DNA of 64,000 nt from the NCBI GenBank assembly GCA_964372095.1, contig CAYJPV010000001.1:451783-515782 (forward strand). Direction: 5' to 3'. Every line of letters begins with the position of its first letter. Position 1 is the stretch's first letter. The position numbers were made by a program, and so were the translations under genes. The notes beneath the pieces are model-generated. The model ran no database searches. It was not told the origin of the DNA and was given only the letters and a program-made list of their open reading frames with translations. Positions 1 to 6,769 of this stretch are shown here, piece after piece. The DNA comes from CAYJPV01 sp964372095. Its GTDB lineage: Bacteria; Acidobacteriota; Vicinamibacteria; Vicinamibacterales; JAKQTR01.

Positions 1-180
1 GATCGTCAACATGGCGAGCGCCATTACGGCGCCGACCAGGTTCACGAGCGACTCGACCGCGTCGGACAACAGCCCCACGGACCCGGTGACGAGGTAGGCG
101 CCGGTCTTCAGGACGATCGTGAGAACGGCGGCCCCAATCGAGAGCCAGGCAAAACGAGTGAGAGACCCGGGTCCGGACAT
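1..180 (-). CDS. Cation diffusion facilitator (CDF) transporter, N-terminal part
   Basis: The reverse strand opens with ATG at 180 and reads 60 codons without a stop to the window edge, so only the N-terminus is present. It has two hydrophobic segments (about residues 12-30 and 45-60). Between them is SVGLLSDAVESLVNLVG, the typical end of TM1 and start of TM2 in CDF divalent-cation exporters, where the acidic residues of TM2 help bind Zn/Fe/Mn. The family exports divalent metals against protons across the inner membrane. The metal cannot be told from this fragment. It is divergent from the uronate operon. The family assignment rests on one motif region, but the match is clear. Confidence 0.72.
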   Translation of the reverse strand, partial: MSGPGSLTRFAWLSIGAAVLTIVLKTGAYLVTGSVGLLSDAVESLVNLVGAVMALAMLTI

Positions 181-272
181 GCCCCCCCAGTCTTGCGTCA
201 GTTTGCCGCCAAGTCAACGAAGGCCATGAGGTCTAGCCACTCGACACCTACGACGGCTCCATCCGAACTTCT

Positions 273-300
273 TTGCCGAAACAGCTGAACGAAGTACAAT
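273..300 (+). promoter_or_regulatory. Sigma-70-type promoter of the uronate operon
   Basis: TTGCCG at 273-278 and TACAAT at 295-300 are separated by 16 bases. The predicted transcription start near 307 leaves a leader of about 80 bases before the GTG at 387. It also rules out the upstream in-frame TTG at 273 as a start codon, since that TTG is part of the -35 box. Confidence 0.6.
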
Positions 301-386
301 ATCCTCCGTCTGTTGCAGGTCCTGAAATCTCTGGCCTGCGCCTATTGAGCAGCAAGTGGTCATGCCACACGACAACCGGAGGCATC

Positions 387-1211
387 GTGACTCGCACCAA
401 CTATCCCCGTGAACAAGTCGTCTTCCGCGCCACCGACCGCACGCCGGGCCGCACGCTGTCGGTCACACCCGCCAACAGCGCCACGCAGCACCTCAGCTAC
501 GGCCGCATCCTGCTCGGACCAGCCGTGACGTCCGTGTCGTTCGACGCCGCAGGCGACGAAGTCGGGCTGGTGTGTTTCGGCGGTCACGCGAACGTGACCG
601 TCAGCGGCCACGCCGAGCCGTTCGAGTTCGGCCGCCACGATGCCCTCTACGTACCGCGTGATTCCACCATCACCGTGACGACAGACGCGACCGTGGACAT
701 CGCCGAGTTTCGCGCGCCGGTGGACCATCACTATCCGCTGCAGTACGTCAGGGCCGTGGATGTCGAGGCCAACCCGGGCTTGTGCTTCCGCGCCGGCGGC
801 GACAGCACGTCCCGCACGCTCCGGATCCTCCTGGGCAAGAACGTCGAGGCCGGCCGCCTGATGGCCGGCGTGACGGTCTCGGATCCCGGCCACTGGACCA
901 GCTGGCCGCCGCACGAACACGCGGATCTGGCCGAAGAGATGTACGTCTACTACGACATGCCCAACGAAGCGTTCGCCATCCAGATGGTCTACAACGACGC
1001 CCGCGAGCCGGAACACGTCGAAGTGGTCCGCAGCGGCGACGCGGTCATCATGGCAAACGGGTTCCACCCGAACGTGTCCGTACCGGGGCACGCGGTCAGC
1101 TTCCTCTGGATCATGGCCGCCCACCGCGAGGTGGAGGATCGGAAGTTCGGCGTCGTCAACGTGCACCCGGACTTCGCCCAGGTGGCCTCCGGACTCGACA
1201 AGGGACGGTAA
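387..1211 (+). CDS. KduI/IolB-family sugar-acid isomerase
   Basis: Cupin isomerase of the KduI/IolB family, 274 residues from the GTG at 387, which has GGAGG four bases upstream and lies downstream of the promoter at 273-300. Longer reading starts at TTG 273 but would begin inside the promoter. Probable metal ligands are H176 and H178 (SWPPHEH), E183 or E184, and H227 (GFHP). By sequence the C-terminal half looks more like IolB (5-deoxyglucuronate isomerase of inositol breakdown). By context, directly before kduD, kdgF, KDPG aldolase and KDG kinase, it should isomerise 5-dehydro-4-deoxyglucuronate to 2,5-diketo-3-deoxygluconate as KduI does. The length equals the usual 270-280. Family is certain; the substrate is inferred from neighbours. 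Confidence 0.8.
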   Translation: MTRTNYPREQVVFRATDRTPGRTLSVTPANSATQHLSYGRILLGPAVTSVSFDAAGDEVGLVCFGGHANVTVSGHAEPFEFGRHDALYVPRDSTITVTTDATVDIAEFRAPVDHHYPLQYVRAVDVEANPGLCFRAGGDSTSRTLRILLGKNVEAGRLMAGVTVSDPGHWTSWPPHEHADLAEEMYVYYDMPNEAFAIQMVYNDAREPEHVEVVRSGDAVIMANGFHPNVSVPGHAVSFLWIMAAHREVEDRKFGVVNVHPDFAQVASGLDKGR

Positions 1212-1224
1212 GGAGGACACGGTC

Positions 1225-1992
1225 ATGAGACAGGCTCGTCATCCTTTCGATCTCAGCGGTACGGTCGCCCTCGTGACGGGCGCCTCAGGGGGCCTCGGGG
1301 CCGGCATGGCCGTCGGTCTGGCCGCCGCCGGCGCCGACGTGGTCTGCCACGGCATCGTCTCGGTCGAGGACACGATGACACGCATCCGGGCCCTCGGCCG
1401 CCGGGCCGCCGCCGTCATGGCCGATCTCAGCGATCCCGCCGCGCCCGCCCGCCTCGCCGAGGAGGCCGAACAGGCCCTCGGCCCGATCAGCATCCTGATC
1501 AACAACGCCGGGATCATCCGCAGGGCGCCCGCCGCCGAACATTCGGACGACGACTGGGATCTCGTGCTGGGTGTGAACCTGTCGAGCGTGTTCCGGCTCT
1601 CCCGTGAGATGGGCCGGCGGTGGATCGCCCGTGGCACGCGCGGCAAGATCGTCAACGTCGCGTCACTGCTGGCGTTCCAGGGCGGCATTCTGGTGCCGTC
1701 CTATGCGGCCAGCAAAGGCGGCGTGGCCCAGCTCACCAAGGCGCTCGCCAACGAATGGGCCGGCCGCGGCATCAACGTGAACGCGGTCGCTCCGGGTTAT
1801 ATGGCGACGGACAACACGGCGCCACTCCGGGCGGACGCCAACCGGAGCCGTCAGATCCTCGAACGTATCCCGGCGAACCGGTGGGGCGAGCCCGAAGACC
1901 TCGCCGGAGCCGCGGTCTTCCTGTGCTCGTCCGCCAGCGACTATGTCAACGGCCACGTCCTCGTGGTCGATGGCGGCTGGCTGGCGCGCTGA
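1225..1992 (+). CDS. kduD: 2-dehydro-3-deoxy-D-gluconate 5-dehydrogenase
   Basis: Short-chain dehydrogenase/reductase of 255 residues. The nucleotide-binding TGASGGLG is at 18-25, NNAG at 93-96, and the catalytic set is S147, Y160 and K164 (YAASK). The stretch NNAGIIRR followed by a DWD motif is characteristic of KduD rather than generic SDRs. KduD interconverts 2,5-diketo-3-deoxygluconate and 2-keto-3-deoxygluconate with NAD(H) in the cytoplasm, one step after KduI. A strong AAGGAGG lies between the upstream stop and this ATG, 13 bases after the isomerase gene. With the aldolase and kinase downstream, it completes the route from unsaturated uronates (pectin, alginate or glycosaminoglycan fragments) into central metabolism. 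Confidence 0.9.
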   Translation: MRQARHPFDLSGTVALVTGASGGLGAGMAVGLAAAGADVVCHGIVSVEDTMTRIRALGRRAAAVMADLSDPAAPARLAEEAEQALGPISILINNAGIIRRAPAAEHSDDDWDLVLGVNLSSVFRLSREMGRRWIARGTRGKIVNVASLLAFQGGILVPSYAASKGGVAQLTKALANEWAGRGINVNAVAPGYMATDNTAPLRADANRSRQILERIPANRWGEPEDLAGAAVFLCSSASDYVNGHVLVVDGGWLAR

Positions 1993-2004
1993 CGAGGAAT
2001 GCTC

Positions 2005-2328
2005 ATGTTCGTATTCGGCAAGGACGTCCCGGTTGTCGATGCCGCACCCGGCGTGACCCGCCAGGTGCTGGCTCATGAACCGCAGCTCATGCTCGTGCGC
2101 GTGGTGTTCACAAAGGGGGCGGTGGGCTACGTACACTCGCACCCGCACAAGCAGCTCACCTACGTCGCGAGCGGCCGGTTCGAAGCCACAATGGGCAACG
2201 AACGACGGCTCATCGGACCCGGCGACAGCTACTACGCGCCGCCCGATGTCCCCCACGGGGTGGTGGCCCTCGAAGACGGCGTGCTGCTTGACGTCTTCAC
2301 CCCGGCTCGGGAAGACTTCCTGACGTAG
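2005..2328 (+). CDS. kdgF: KdgF-like cupin, uronate linearisation
   Basis: Single-domain cupin of 107 residues. Metal-site residues expected for KdgF are visible: H44 and H46 (HSHPHKQ), Q50 and H84 (VPHG). The C-terminus runs LLDVFTPAREDFL, as in pectin-degradation protein KdgF. KdgF speeds conversion of 4,5-unsaturated monouronates from polysaccharide lyases into linear ketouronates, feeding KduI. Two in-frame ATGs exist at 1999 and 2005. The GAGG at 1994-1997 touches the first but is seven bases from the second, so 2005 is preferred. It lies 12 bases after kduD in the same operon. The presence of KdgF implies that the cell takes up unsaturated uronates made by lyases. Confidence 0.82.
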   Translation: MFVFGKDVPVVDAAPGVTRQVLAHEPQLMLVRVVFTKGAVGYVHSHPHKQLTYVASGRFEATMGNERRLIGPGDSYYAPPDVPHGVVALEDGVLLDVFTPAREDFLT

Positions 2329-2350
2329 GTTACGCCCCGGAGAGCCACTC

Positions 2351-3004
2351 ATGACCCAGCGTGTCGATACTACCCGTGCGATCGAGTCGTGCGGCGTCGT
2401 TGCCGTGATCCGCCTGACCGATGCCTCGAAACTGCGCAGCGTCATCGATGCGCTCGCCGCCGGCGGCGTGAAGGCGCTCGAAGTCACCATGACCGTGCCC
2501 GGTGCCATCCGGCTGATCGAGCAGATCGCGCCGACGCTGCCGGCGGAATTCATCCTCGGCGCGGGCACCGTCCTCGATCCGGAGACGGCCCGGCACGCCA
2601 TTCTGGCCGGCGCACGGTTCATCGTCGGACCGGTCTACAACGAGTCTGTGGTCCGCCTGTGCCATCGGTACGATGTCGCGGCGATGCCGGGCTGCTATTC
2701 ACCGACCGAGATCCTGACCGCCTGGGAAGCCGGCGCCGACATCGTGAAAGTGTTCCCCGCCACGGCCCTCGGCCCCGCGTACTTCAAGGACGTGCGCGGC
2801 CCGCTGCCGCAGGTGCGGCTCATGCCGACAGGCGGCGTGTCGATCACGAACGCTGGCGACTGGATCAAGGCCGGCGCGGTCGCCGTCGGCGTCGGCACGG
2901 CGCTGGTGGACGGCGCGGCCGTGGCCGCCGGTGATTTTGCCGCCATCACGGACAAGGCGGTCCGGTTCGTCGAGGCCGTCGCGGCGGCGCGGAGGTCGTC
3001 ATGA
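2351..3004 (+). CDS. eda: KDPG/KHG aldolase
   Basis: Class I aldolase of 217 residues that cleaves 2-keto-3-deoxy-6-phosphogluconate to pyruvate and glyceraldehyde-3-phosphate. The Schiff-base lysine is K133 in VKVFPA, the general acid/base glutamate is E44 in LEVTMTVP, and R21 of VIR helps bind substrate. The glycine-rich phosphate-binding strands GAGTV and MPTGGV are present. The usual GVSTPSE segment reads GCYSPTE here, a tolerated change. The GGAGAG ten bases before ATG 2351 supports the start. The stop overlaps the kinase start by four bases (ATGA), so the two last steps of the pathway are translationally coupled. Confidence 0.92.
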   Translation: MTQRVDTTRAIESCGVVAVIRLTDASKLRSVIDALAAGGVKALEVTMTVPGAIRLIEQIAPTLPAEFILGAGTVLDPETARHAILAGARFIVGPVYNESVVRLCHRYDVAAMPGCYSPTEILTAWEAGADIVKVFPATALGPAYFKDVRGPLPQVRLMPTGGVSITNAGDWIKAGAVAVGVGTALVDGAAVAAGDFAAITDKAVRFVEAVAAARRSS

Positions 3005-4032
3005 CGCAGAAGGTCGTCACGTTCGGCGAAATCATGCTGCGGCTGAGCCCGCCGGGATTCGAACGGTTCTTCCAGAGCCCGGTCCTCGGCGCCACCTTCG
3101 GCGGCGGTGAAGCCAACGTGGCGATCAGCCTCGCCCAGTTCGGCCTGGCCAGCCACTACGTCACGCGCCTCCCGGCCCACGCCGTGGGCGACGGCGCGCT
3201 GCGCGCCCTGCGGAGCGAAGGCGTCGACGTCTCGGCCGTCATCCGGGGTGGCGAACGCCTGGGGATCTACTTCGCCGAATCCGGCGCGAGCCAGCGCGCG
3301 TCGAACGTCATCTACGACCGGGCGCATGCGTCGATTGCCGGTGCCAGACCGGGCATGTTCCCCTGGTCGGATATTCTGGCCGGCGCCGCCTGGTTTCACG
3401 TGACCGGCATCACGCCGGCGCTGGGCCCCGACGTGGCGGCGTGCACCAGCGAGGCCATCGATGCCGCACGGGCTGCGGGCGCCAGGGTCAGCATCGACCT
3501 CAACTACCGCAAGAAACTCTGGACGGAGGCCGAAGCCCGTCAGGTGATGCGCGGGCTCGCCGCCCAGGCGGACGTCATCATCGCCAACGAAGAGGACATC
3601 CAGTCGTGCCTCGGCCTGGACGTGAGCGGCGCGAACGTCACGGAGGGCACGCTCGACGTGTCGGGCTACCGGGCCACCGCCGAACGTGTTGCGCGCGAGT
3701 TCGGCGTCTCGTACGTCGCCATCACGCTGCGTGAGAGCCACTCGGCCAGCCGGAACGGCTGGAGCGCCGTGCTGTGGGACGCCGTCGCCGGTGCGTTCGC
3801 CCAGAGCCCGCACTACGACATCACGGTCATCGATCGGATTGGCGGCGGCGACAGCTTCGCGGCAGGCCTGATCTTCGGGCTTGTGACCGGGCGGACGCCT
3901 GAGGCCGCGCTGCGGTTCGCGGTGGCCGCCAGCGCCCTGAAACACACGATTCCCGGAGACGTCAACCGCGTCACGGTTGCCGAGGTGGACCGTCTCGCGG
4001 GAGGCGACTCGAGCGGACGGGTGCAACGCTAG
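3001..4032 (+). CDS. kdgK: 2-dehydro-3-deoxygluconate kinase (PfkB family)
   Basis: Ribokinase/PfkB-type sugar kinase of 343 residues. The N-terminal substrate-binding FGGGEANVA is at about 33-41. The C-terminal PfkB signature IDRIGGGDSFAAGL is near 277-290, with D284 as catalytic base. Phosphorylation of 2-keto-3-deoxygluconate to KDPG supplies the aldolase encoded just upstream, with which it shares a four-base ATGA overlap. A related ketodeoxy sugar cannot be excluded from sequence, but the operon strongly favours KDG. The TAG stop at 4030-4032 lies inside the first unit of a 7-base tandem array, so the array begins within the last two codons of the gene. Confidence 0.88.
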   Translation: MTQKVVTFGEIMLRLSPPGFERFFQSPVLGATFGGGEANVAISLAQFGLASHYVTRLPAHAVGDGALRALRSEGVDVSAVIRGGERLGIYFAESGASQRASNVIYDRAHASIAGARPGMFPWSDILAGAAWFHVTGITPALGPDVAACTSEAIDAARAAGARVSIDLNYRKKLWTEAEARQVMRGLAAQADVIIANEEDIQSCLGLDVSGANVTEGTLDVSGYRATAERVAREFGVSYVAITLRESHSASRNGWSAVLWDAVAGAFAQSPHYDITVIDRIGGGDSFAAGLIFGLVTGRTPEAALRFAVAASALKHTIPGDVNRVTVAEVDRLAGGDSSGRVQR

Positions 4033-4057
4033 AGGCTAGAGGCTAGAGGCTAGAGGC
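4028..4057 (+). repeat. GCTAGAG heptamer array (4 units) at the kdgK stop
   Basis: Four perfect GCTAGAG units (4028-4055) plus two bases of a fifth. The TAG stop of kdgK is part of unit one. Because the period is 7, TAG falls in all three frames; CTAG is palindromic, so the reverse strand is also stopped in all frames. Confidence 0.95.
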
Positions 4058-4067
4058 AGGAAGCAGA

Positions 4068-4107
4068 ACGGGGCCGCCAGGCATGTGCCGGGCGGCCCCG
4101 TCGTTTC
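4068..4107 (+). terminator. Hairpin terminator between kdgK and mdh
   Basis: ACGGGGCCGCC (4068-4078) pairs perfectly with GGCGGCCCCGT (4091-4101), leaving a 12-base loop, followed by a short CGTTTCT tract. It sits between two convergent genes and may serve both directions, though the T tract is weak. Confidence 0.7.
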
Positions 4108-4160
4108 TACTGACTACTGACTACTGACTACTGACTACTGACTACTGACTACTGACTACT
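4107..4160. repeat. CTACTGA heptamer array (7 units plus a partial)
   Basis: Seven perfect CTACTGA units (4107-4155) and a final CTACT. It lies 13 bases beyond the mdh stop on the opposite strand. TGA recurs on the plus strand and TAG on the minus strand every 7 bases, so all six frames are closed. Confidence 0.95.
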
Positions 4161-4173
4161 TCCTACGTGCGGC

Positions 4174-5124
4174 TTACGGAACGGCAATCACTTCGTCCGT
4201 CGTCTTCTTGACCGCTCCGACAGACTTCGCAAAGGCCGCCTTCTCGCCGTCGGACATCTGCACTTCGATGATCCGCTCGATGCCGTTCCTGCCGAGCACG
4301 ACCGGCACCCCGACGAAGAGCCCGTTGACGCCGTACTCGCCCTCGAGCAGGACGCACGACGGGATGATCTTCTTCTTGTCGTACACGATGGCCTCGACCA
4401 TTTCGATGGCCGAAAGCGCCGGCGACCAGAAGGCGGACACGCCGAGCAGGCCGACGATTTCGCCGCCCGCCTTGCGCGTGCGCGTCTCGATGGCCGAGAG
4501 CGTCGCATCGTCCACGAACTGCTCCACGGGCATGCCGGCAATCCGGCAGCAACTGCGAATCGGCACCATGTCGTCGCCATGACCGCCGAGAACCAGGGCC
4601 TCGACGTTGCTGACGGACACGCCCGCCGCGGCGGCGACGAAGTAGCGGTAGCGGGACGAATCGAGTGCGCCCGCCATGCCCATCAGCTTGTGCTTGGGCA
4701 TGCCCAGTTTCTGGTGAAGCCGGTACACGATCGCGTCGAGCGGGTTGGCCACCGAGATCACGATGGCGTCCGGGCAGAACTCCTTGATGGCTGCCGCGAC
4801 CGAGTCCGTGATCTTGAGATTGACGGCCAGCAGCTCTTCACGGCTGGGGAACGTCCCGTCGGGCCGGACCGTGCGCGGCACGCCGGCAGTATTCACGATG
4901 AGATCCGCGTCTTTCAGGACGTCGTACGTCTTGCCGGCCTCGAACTTCACGTCGCTGTCGATGATGGGCGTGCCCTGCGCCATGTCGAGGCACTTCCCCT
5001 TGGCGACGTCCGGGCCCTTGACGTCAACCAGTGCCACCGTCTGGGCCAGGTTGCGCTGGAACACTTCCTGCGCCAGAACGCCGCCGATGTTGCCACCGCC
5101 GATGAGTCCGATTTTCTTCAGCAT
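4174..5124 (-). CDS. mdh: Malate dehydrogenase (LDH-like type)
   Basis: NAD-dependent malate dehydrogenase of the lactate/malate family, 316 residues from the ATG at 5124, which has GGAGGG about nine bases upstream; a longer in-frame reading has no such site. The Rossmann motif is GGGNIGG (9-15), the NAD-binding aspartate is D34, the catalytic histidine H182 (GGHGDD) pairs with D155, and R158 binds substrate. R84 stands where malate enzymes carry arginine and lactate enzymes glutamine. The mobile specificity loop between R84 and R95 looks about four residues longer than usual (PRTVRPDGTFPSR). It works in the TCA cycle. It is monocistronic, facing kdgK. Confidence 0.88.
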   Translation of the reverse strand: MLKKIGLIGGGNIGGVLAQEVFQRNLAQTVALVDVKGPDVAKGKCLDMAQGTPIIDSDVKFEAGKTYDVLKDADLIVNTAGVPRTVRPDGTFPSREELLAVNLKITDSVAAAIKEFCPDAIVISVANPLDAIVYRLHQKLGMPKHKLMGMAGALDSSRYRYFVAAAAGVSVSNVEALVLGGHGDDMVPIRSCCRIAGMPVEQFVDDATLSAIETRTRKAGGEIVGLLGVSAFWSPALSAIEMVEAIVYDKKKIIPSCVLLEGEYGVNGLFVGVPVVLGRNGIERIIEVQMSDGEKAAFAKSVGAVKKTTDEVIAVP

Positions 5125-5202
5125 GAATAAGGTCCCTCCGAGATGCAGGAATCCGCGCGTCTGTTCGAAATGCCCTGGACCTGCCAGGTCAAACGCTGCG
5201 CG

Positions 5203-5208
5203 ATTATA
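5203..5208 (-). promoter_or_regulatory. -10 box upstream of mdh
   Basis: The reverse strand reads TATAAT here, about 80 bases before the mdh start, giving a leader of roughly 70 bases. No convincing -35 is seen at 16-18 bases spacing. Confidence 0.4.
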
Positions 5209-5280
5209 GCGCACGTCGAACGGCCGACGCTTGCCAGATTCGTCGCTGCGGGCCGATTGCAGGTGGAACGACTGTTCGGG

Positions 5281-5823
5281 TCAGCGAAAGCGGACCACGT
5301 ACGGAGCCCCCCCGAGCAGATCCGCCAGGCGGACGCTGCCGGGCCCGATGGCCTCGACCCGATATCGTCCCGCCACCACGTCCCCTTCGCGGACAATCCA
5401 GACGTCGCCGGCACCGCTCAAGACGGCAGTCCTCACCGGTACACCGGACACGACCTGCTCGGCCAGTCCGGCAAGCGTGACCCTGGGTCCCGGCGGGACC
5501 TCGGGTGGCGCAGCGACTCCGGCGGGAACGGGCGCGGACATCTGATCTGACGAACGTGCGACCAGCGGCGCCGGCGTACGCGGTTCCCGCTCACGGAACA
5601 GATTCCGCCGCGTTCCTGCCGCGGCTGGCTGCGCGCGGTCGCCGAACGGGCGCACGGCGACAGTGGCGGTCACGGCCGGCGGCCCTGGCGCCCGGGCCGC
5701 CGCCGGCCCGAACATCTCCCCAATCGGCGCCGGACGCGAGAAACACGCCGCCGCGCTGCCAGTCCCCCAGACCGCCAGGGCGCTCAGACCGATGACCACC
5801 AGCGAGAGTCTTGCAGAATTCAT
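5281..5823 (-). CDS. Orphan GspC-like anchored periplasmic protein
   Basis: Uncharacterised protein of 180 residues, taking ATG 5823 as the start. It opens with a hydrophobic anchor or signal segment (about residues 4-26), then a long Pro/Ala-rich stretch containing RNLFRERE. It ends in a compact beta-rich domain with WIVREGDVVAGRYRVEAIGP. An 'RNLF' box followed by a small domain with a 'GD.V.GYRV..I....V' pattern is the layout of GspC/PilP-type inner-membrane linkers of secretins. No other type II secretion genes are nearby, so this is a resemblance and not an assignment. It is divergent from kdsB, with a large palindrome between them. It could equally be a lineage-specific periplasmic protein. 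Confidence 0.5.
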   Translation of the reverse strand: MNSARLSLVVIGLSALAVWGTGSAAACFSRPAPIGEMFGPAAARAPGPPAVTATVAVRPFGDRAQPAAAGTRRNLFREREPRTPAPLVARSSDQMSAPVPAGVAAPPEVPPGPRVTLAGLAEQVVSGVPVRTAVLSGAGDVWIVREGDVVAGRYRVEAIGPGSVRLADLLGGAPYVVRFR

Positions 5824-5856
5824 CACGACCCCAGTGGCCACATCCTAACATCGACG

Positions 5857-5924
5857 CGGGGTCAGACCTTGAATTGCCAGACTCCTGCCTTGGCCTGAAA
5901 CTGGCAATTCAAGGTCTGACCCCG
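5857..5924. repeat. Perfect 24-base inverted repeat, REP-like element
   Basis: The left arm at 5857-5880 begins CGGGGTCAGACC and the right arm at 5901-5924 is its exact reverse complement. The loop is 20 bases. It lies in the divergent region between the GspC-like gene and kdsB, about 40 bases upstream of the kdsB -10 box. A long perfect hairpin in a promoter region is unusual. It resembles a REP or other small non-autonomous element rather than a terminator, since no gene ends here. Confidence 0.85.
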
Positions 5925-5964
5925 GCCTGCCGCCGGCAGCCTGCCGCCCGCCGCATCCGCGTGT

Positions 5965-5970
5965 TATGAT
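5965..5970 (+). promoter_or_regulatory. -10 box adjoining the kdsB start
   Basis: TATGAT ends only five bases before the GTG start of kdsB at 5976. If it is used, transcription would start at or next to the start codon, giving a leaderless mRNA. No clear -35 box is visible. Confidence 0.4.
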
Positions 5971-5975
5971 TCGAC

Positions 5976-6761
5976 GTGCACCCGTCAGCGCCCGCACGAA
6001 CCGGTTCCGAGCCCCGCCTCCCCGTCACAATTGTCGTCATCCCGGCCCGATTCTCGGCGACACGTCTGCCCGGGAAACCGCTGGCCGACATCGGCGGCCG
6101 GACGATGATCGAGCACGTGTACCGGCGGGCCTCACAGGCCCGTCACGTGAGCGGCGTCATCGTGGCCACCGACGACGCGCGAATCGCGCGGGCGGTGGAG
6201 ACGTTCGGCGGGTCGGCAGTGATGACCCGCGCCGACCACCAGAGCGGAACCGACCGCATCGCCGAAGTCGCGGAGCGCCTGACGTGCGACATCATCGTCA
6301 ATGTCCAGGGCGACGAACCCGTGCTGCACCCGGGGATGATCGAGGACGTCGCCGGGCCGTTCGCGTCGGACCCGGACGTCGTCATGTCGACGCTGGGACA
6401 ACGGCTCGACTACGACCGCGACGGCGCCAATCCGAACGTCGTGAAGGTGGTGGTGGACCTCAGCGGCCGTGCCCTGTATTTCACCCGGTCGCCGGTGCCG
6501 TATCTGCGGACCCTGCCGTGCCCCGAACGCGGGGTTCTGCGCCACGTGGGCATCTACGGCTATCGCCGTGAGTTTCTCATGACGCTCGCGGCGCTGCCGC
6601 GTACACCCCTTGAACGCGCGGAGTCTCTCGAGCAGCTTCGAGCCCTCGAACACGGCTACCGCATCAGTGTCGTCGAGACGTCCCACACGTCTCTGTCGGT
6701 TGATACTCCTGATGATCTGGAACGCGTCCGCCGCCTGGCGGCGGACGGTCTGCTTCCCTGA
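5976..6761 (+). CDS. kdsB: CMP-Kdo synthetase (3-deoxy-manno-octulosonate cytidylyltransferase)
   Basis: Activates Kdo with CTP to give CMP-Kdo for LPS inner-core assembly in the cytoplasm; 261 residues. The family signature IPARFSATRLPGKPL is near residues 22-36, the metal/nucleotide motif NVQGDEP near 109-115, and the C-terminal SVDTPDDLERVR near 240-251. It has about 15 residues more at the N-terminus than typical KdsB. The GTG at 5976 is the only early start in frame after a likely -10 box. It begins a five-gene Kdo cluster. pyrG, which supplies its CTP substrate, follows after eight bases. A strong assignment. Confidence 0.93.
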   Translation: MHPSAPARTGSEPRLPVTIVVIPARFSATRLPGKPLADIGGRTMIEHVYRRASQARHVSGVIVATDDARIARAVETFGGSAVMTRADHQSGTDRIAEVAERLTCDIIVNVQGDEPVLHPGMIEDVAGPFASDPDVVMSTLGQRLDYDRDGANPNVVKVVVDLSGRALYFTRSPVPYLRTLPCPERGVLRHVGIYGYRREFLMTLAALPRTPLERAESLEQLRALEHGYRISVVETSHTSLSVDTPDDLERVRRLAADGLLP

Positions 6762-6769
6762 GTGTGCTC

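Noticed and set aside
273..386. Earlier TTG start for the KduI/IolB-type gene
   Set aside because: The TTG forms part of the -35 box of a good promoter and lies upstream of the predicted transcription start. GTG 387 has a Shine-Dalgarno sequence and matches family length.
4107..4160. CRISPR array
   Set aside because: Direct tandem heptamers without spacers. No cas genes are in the window.
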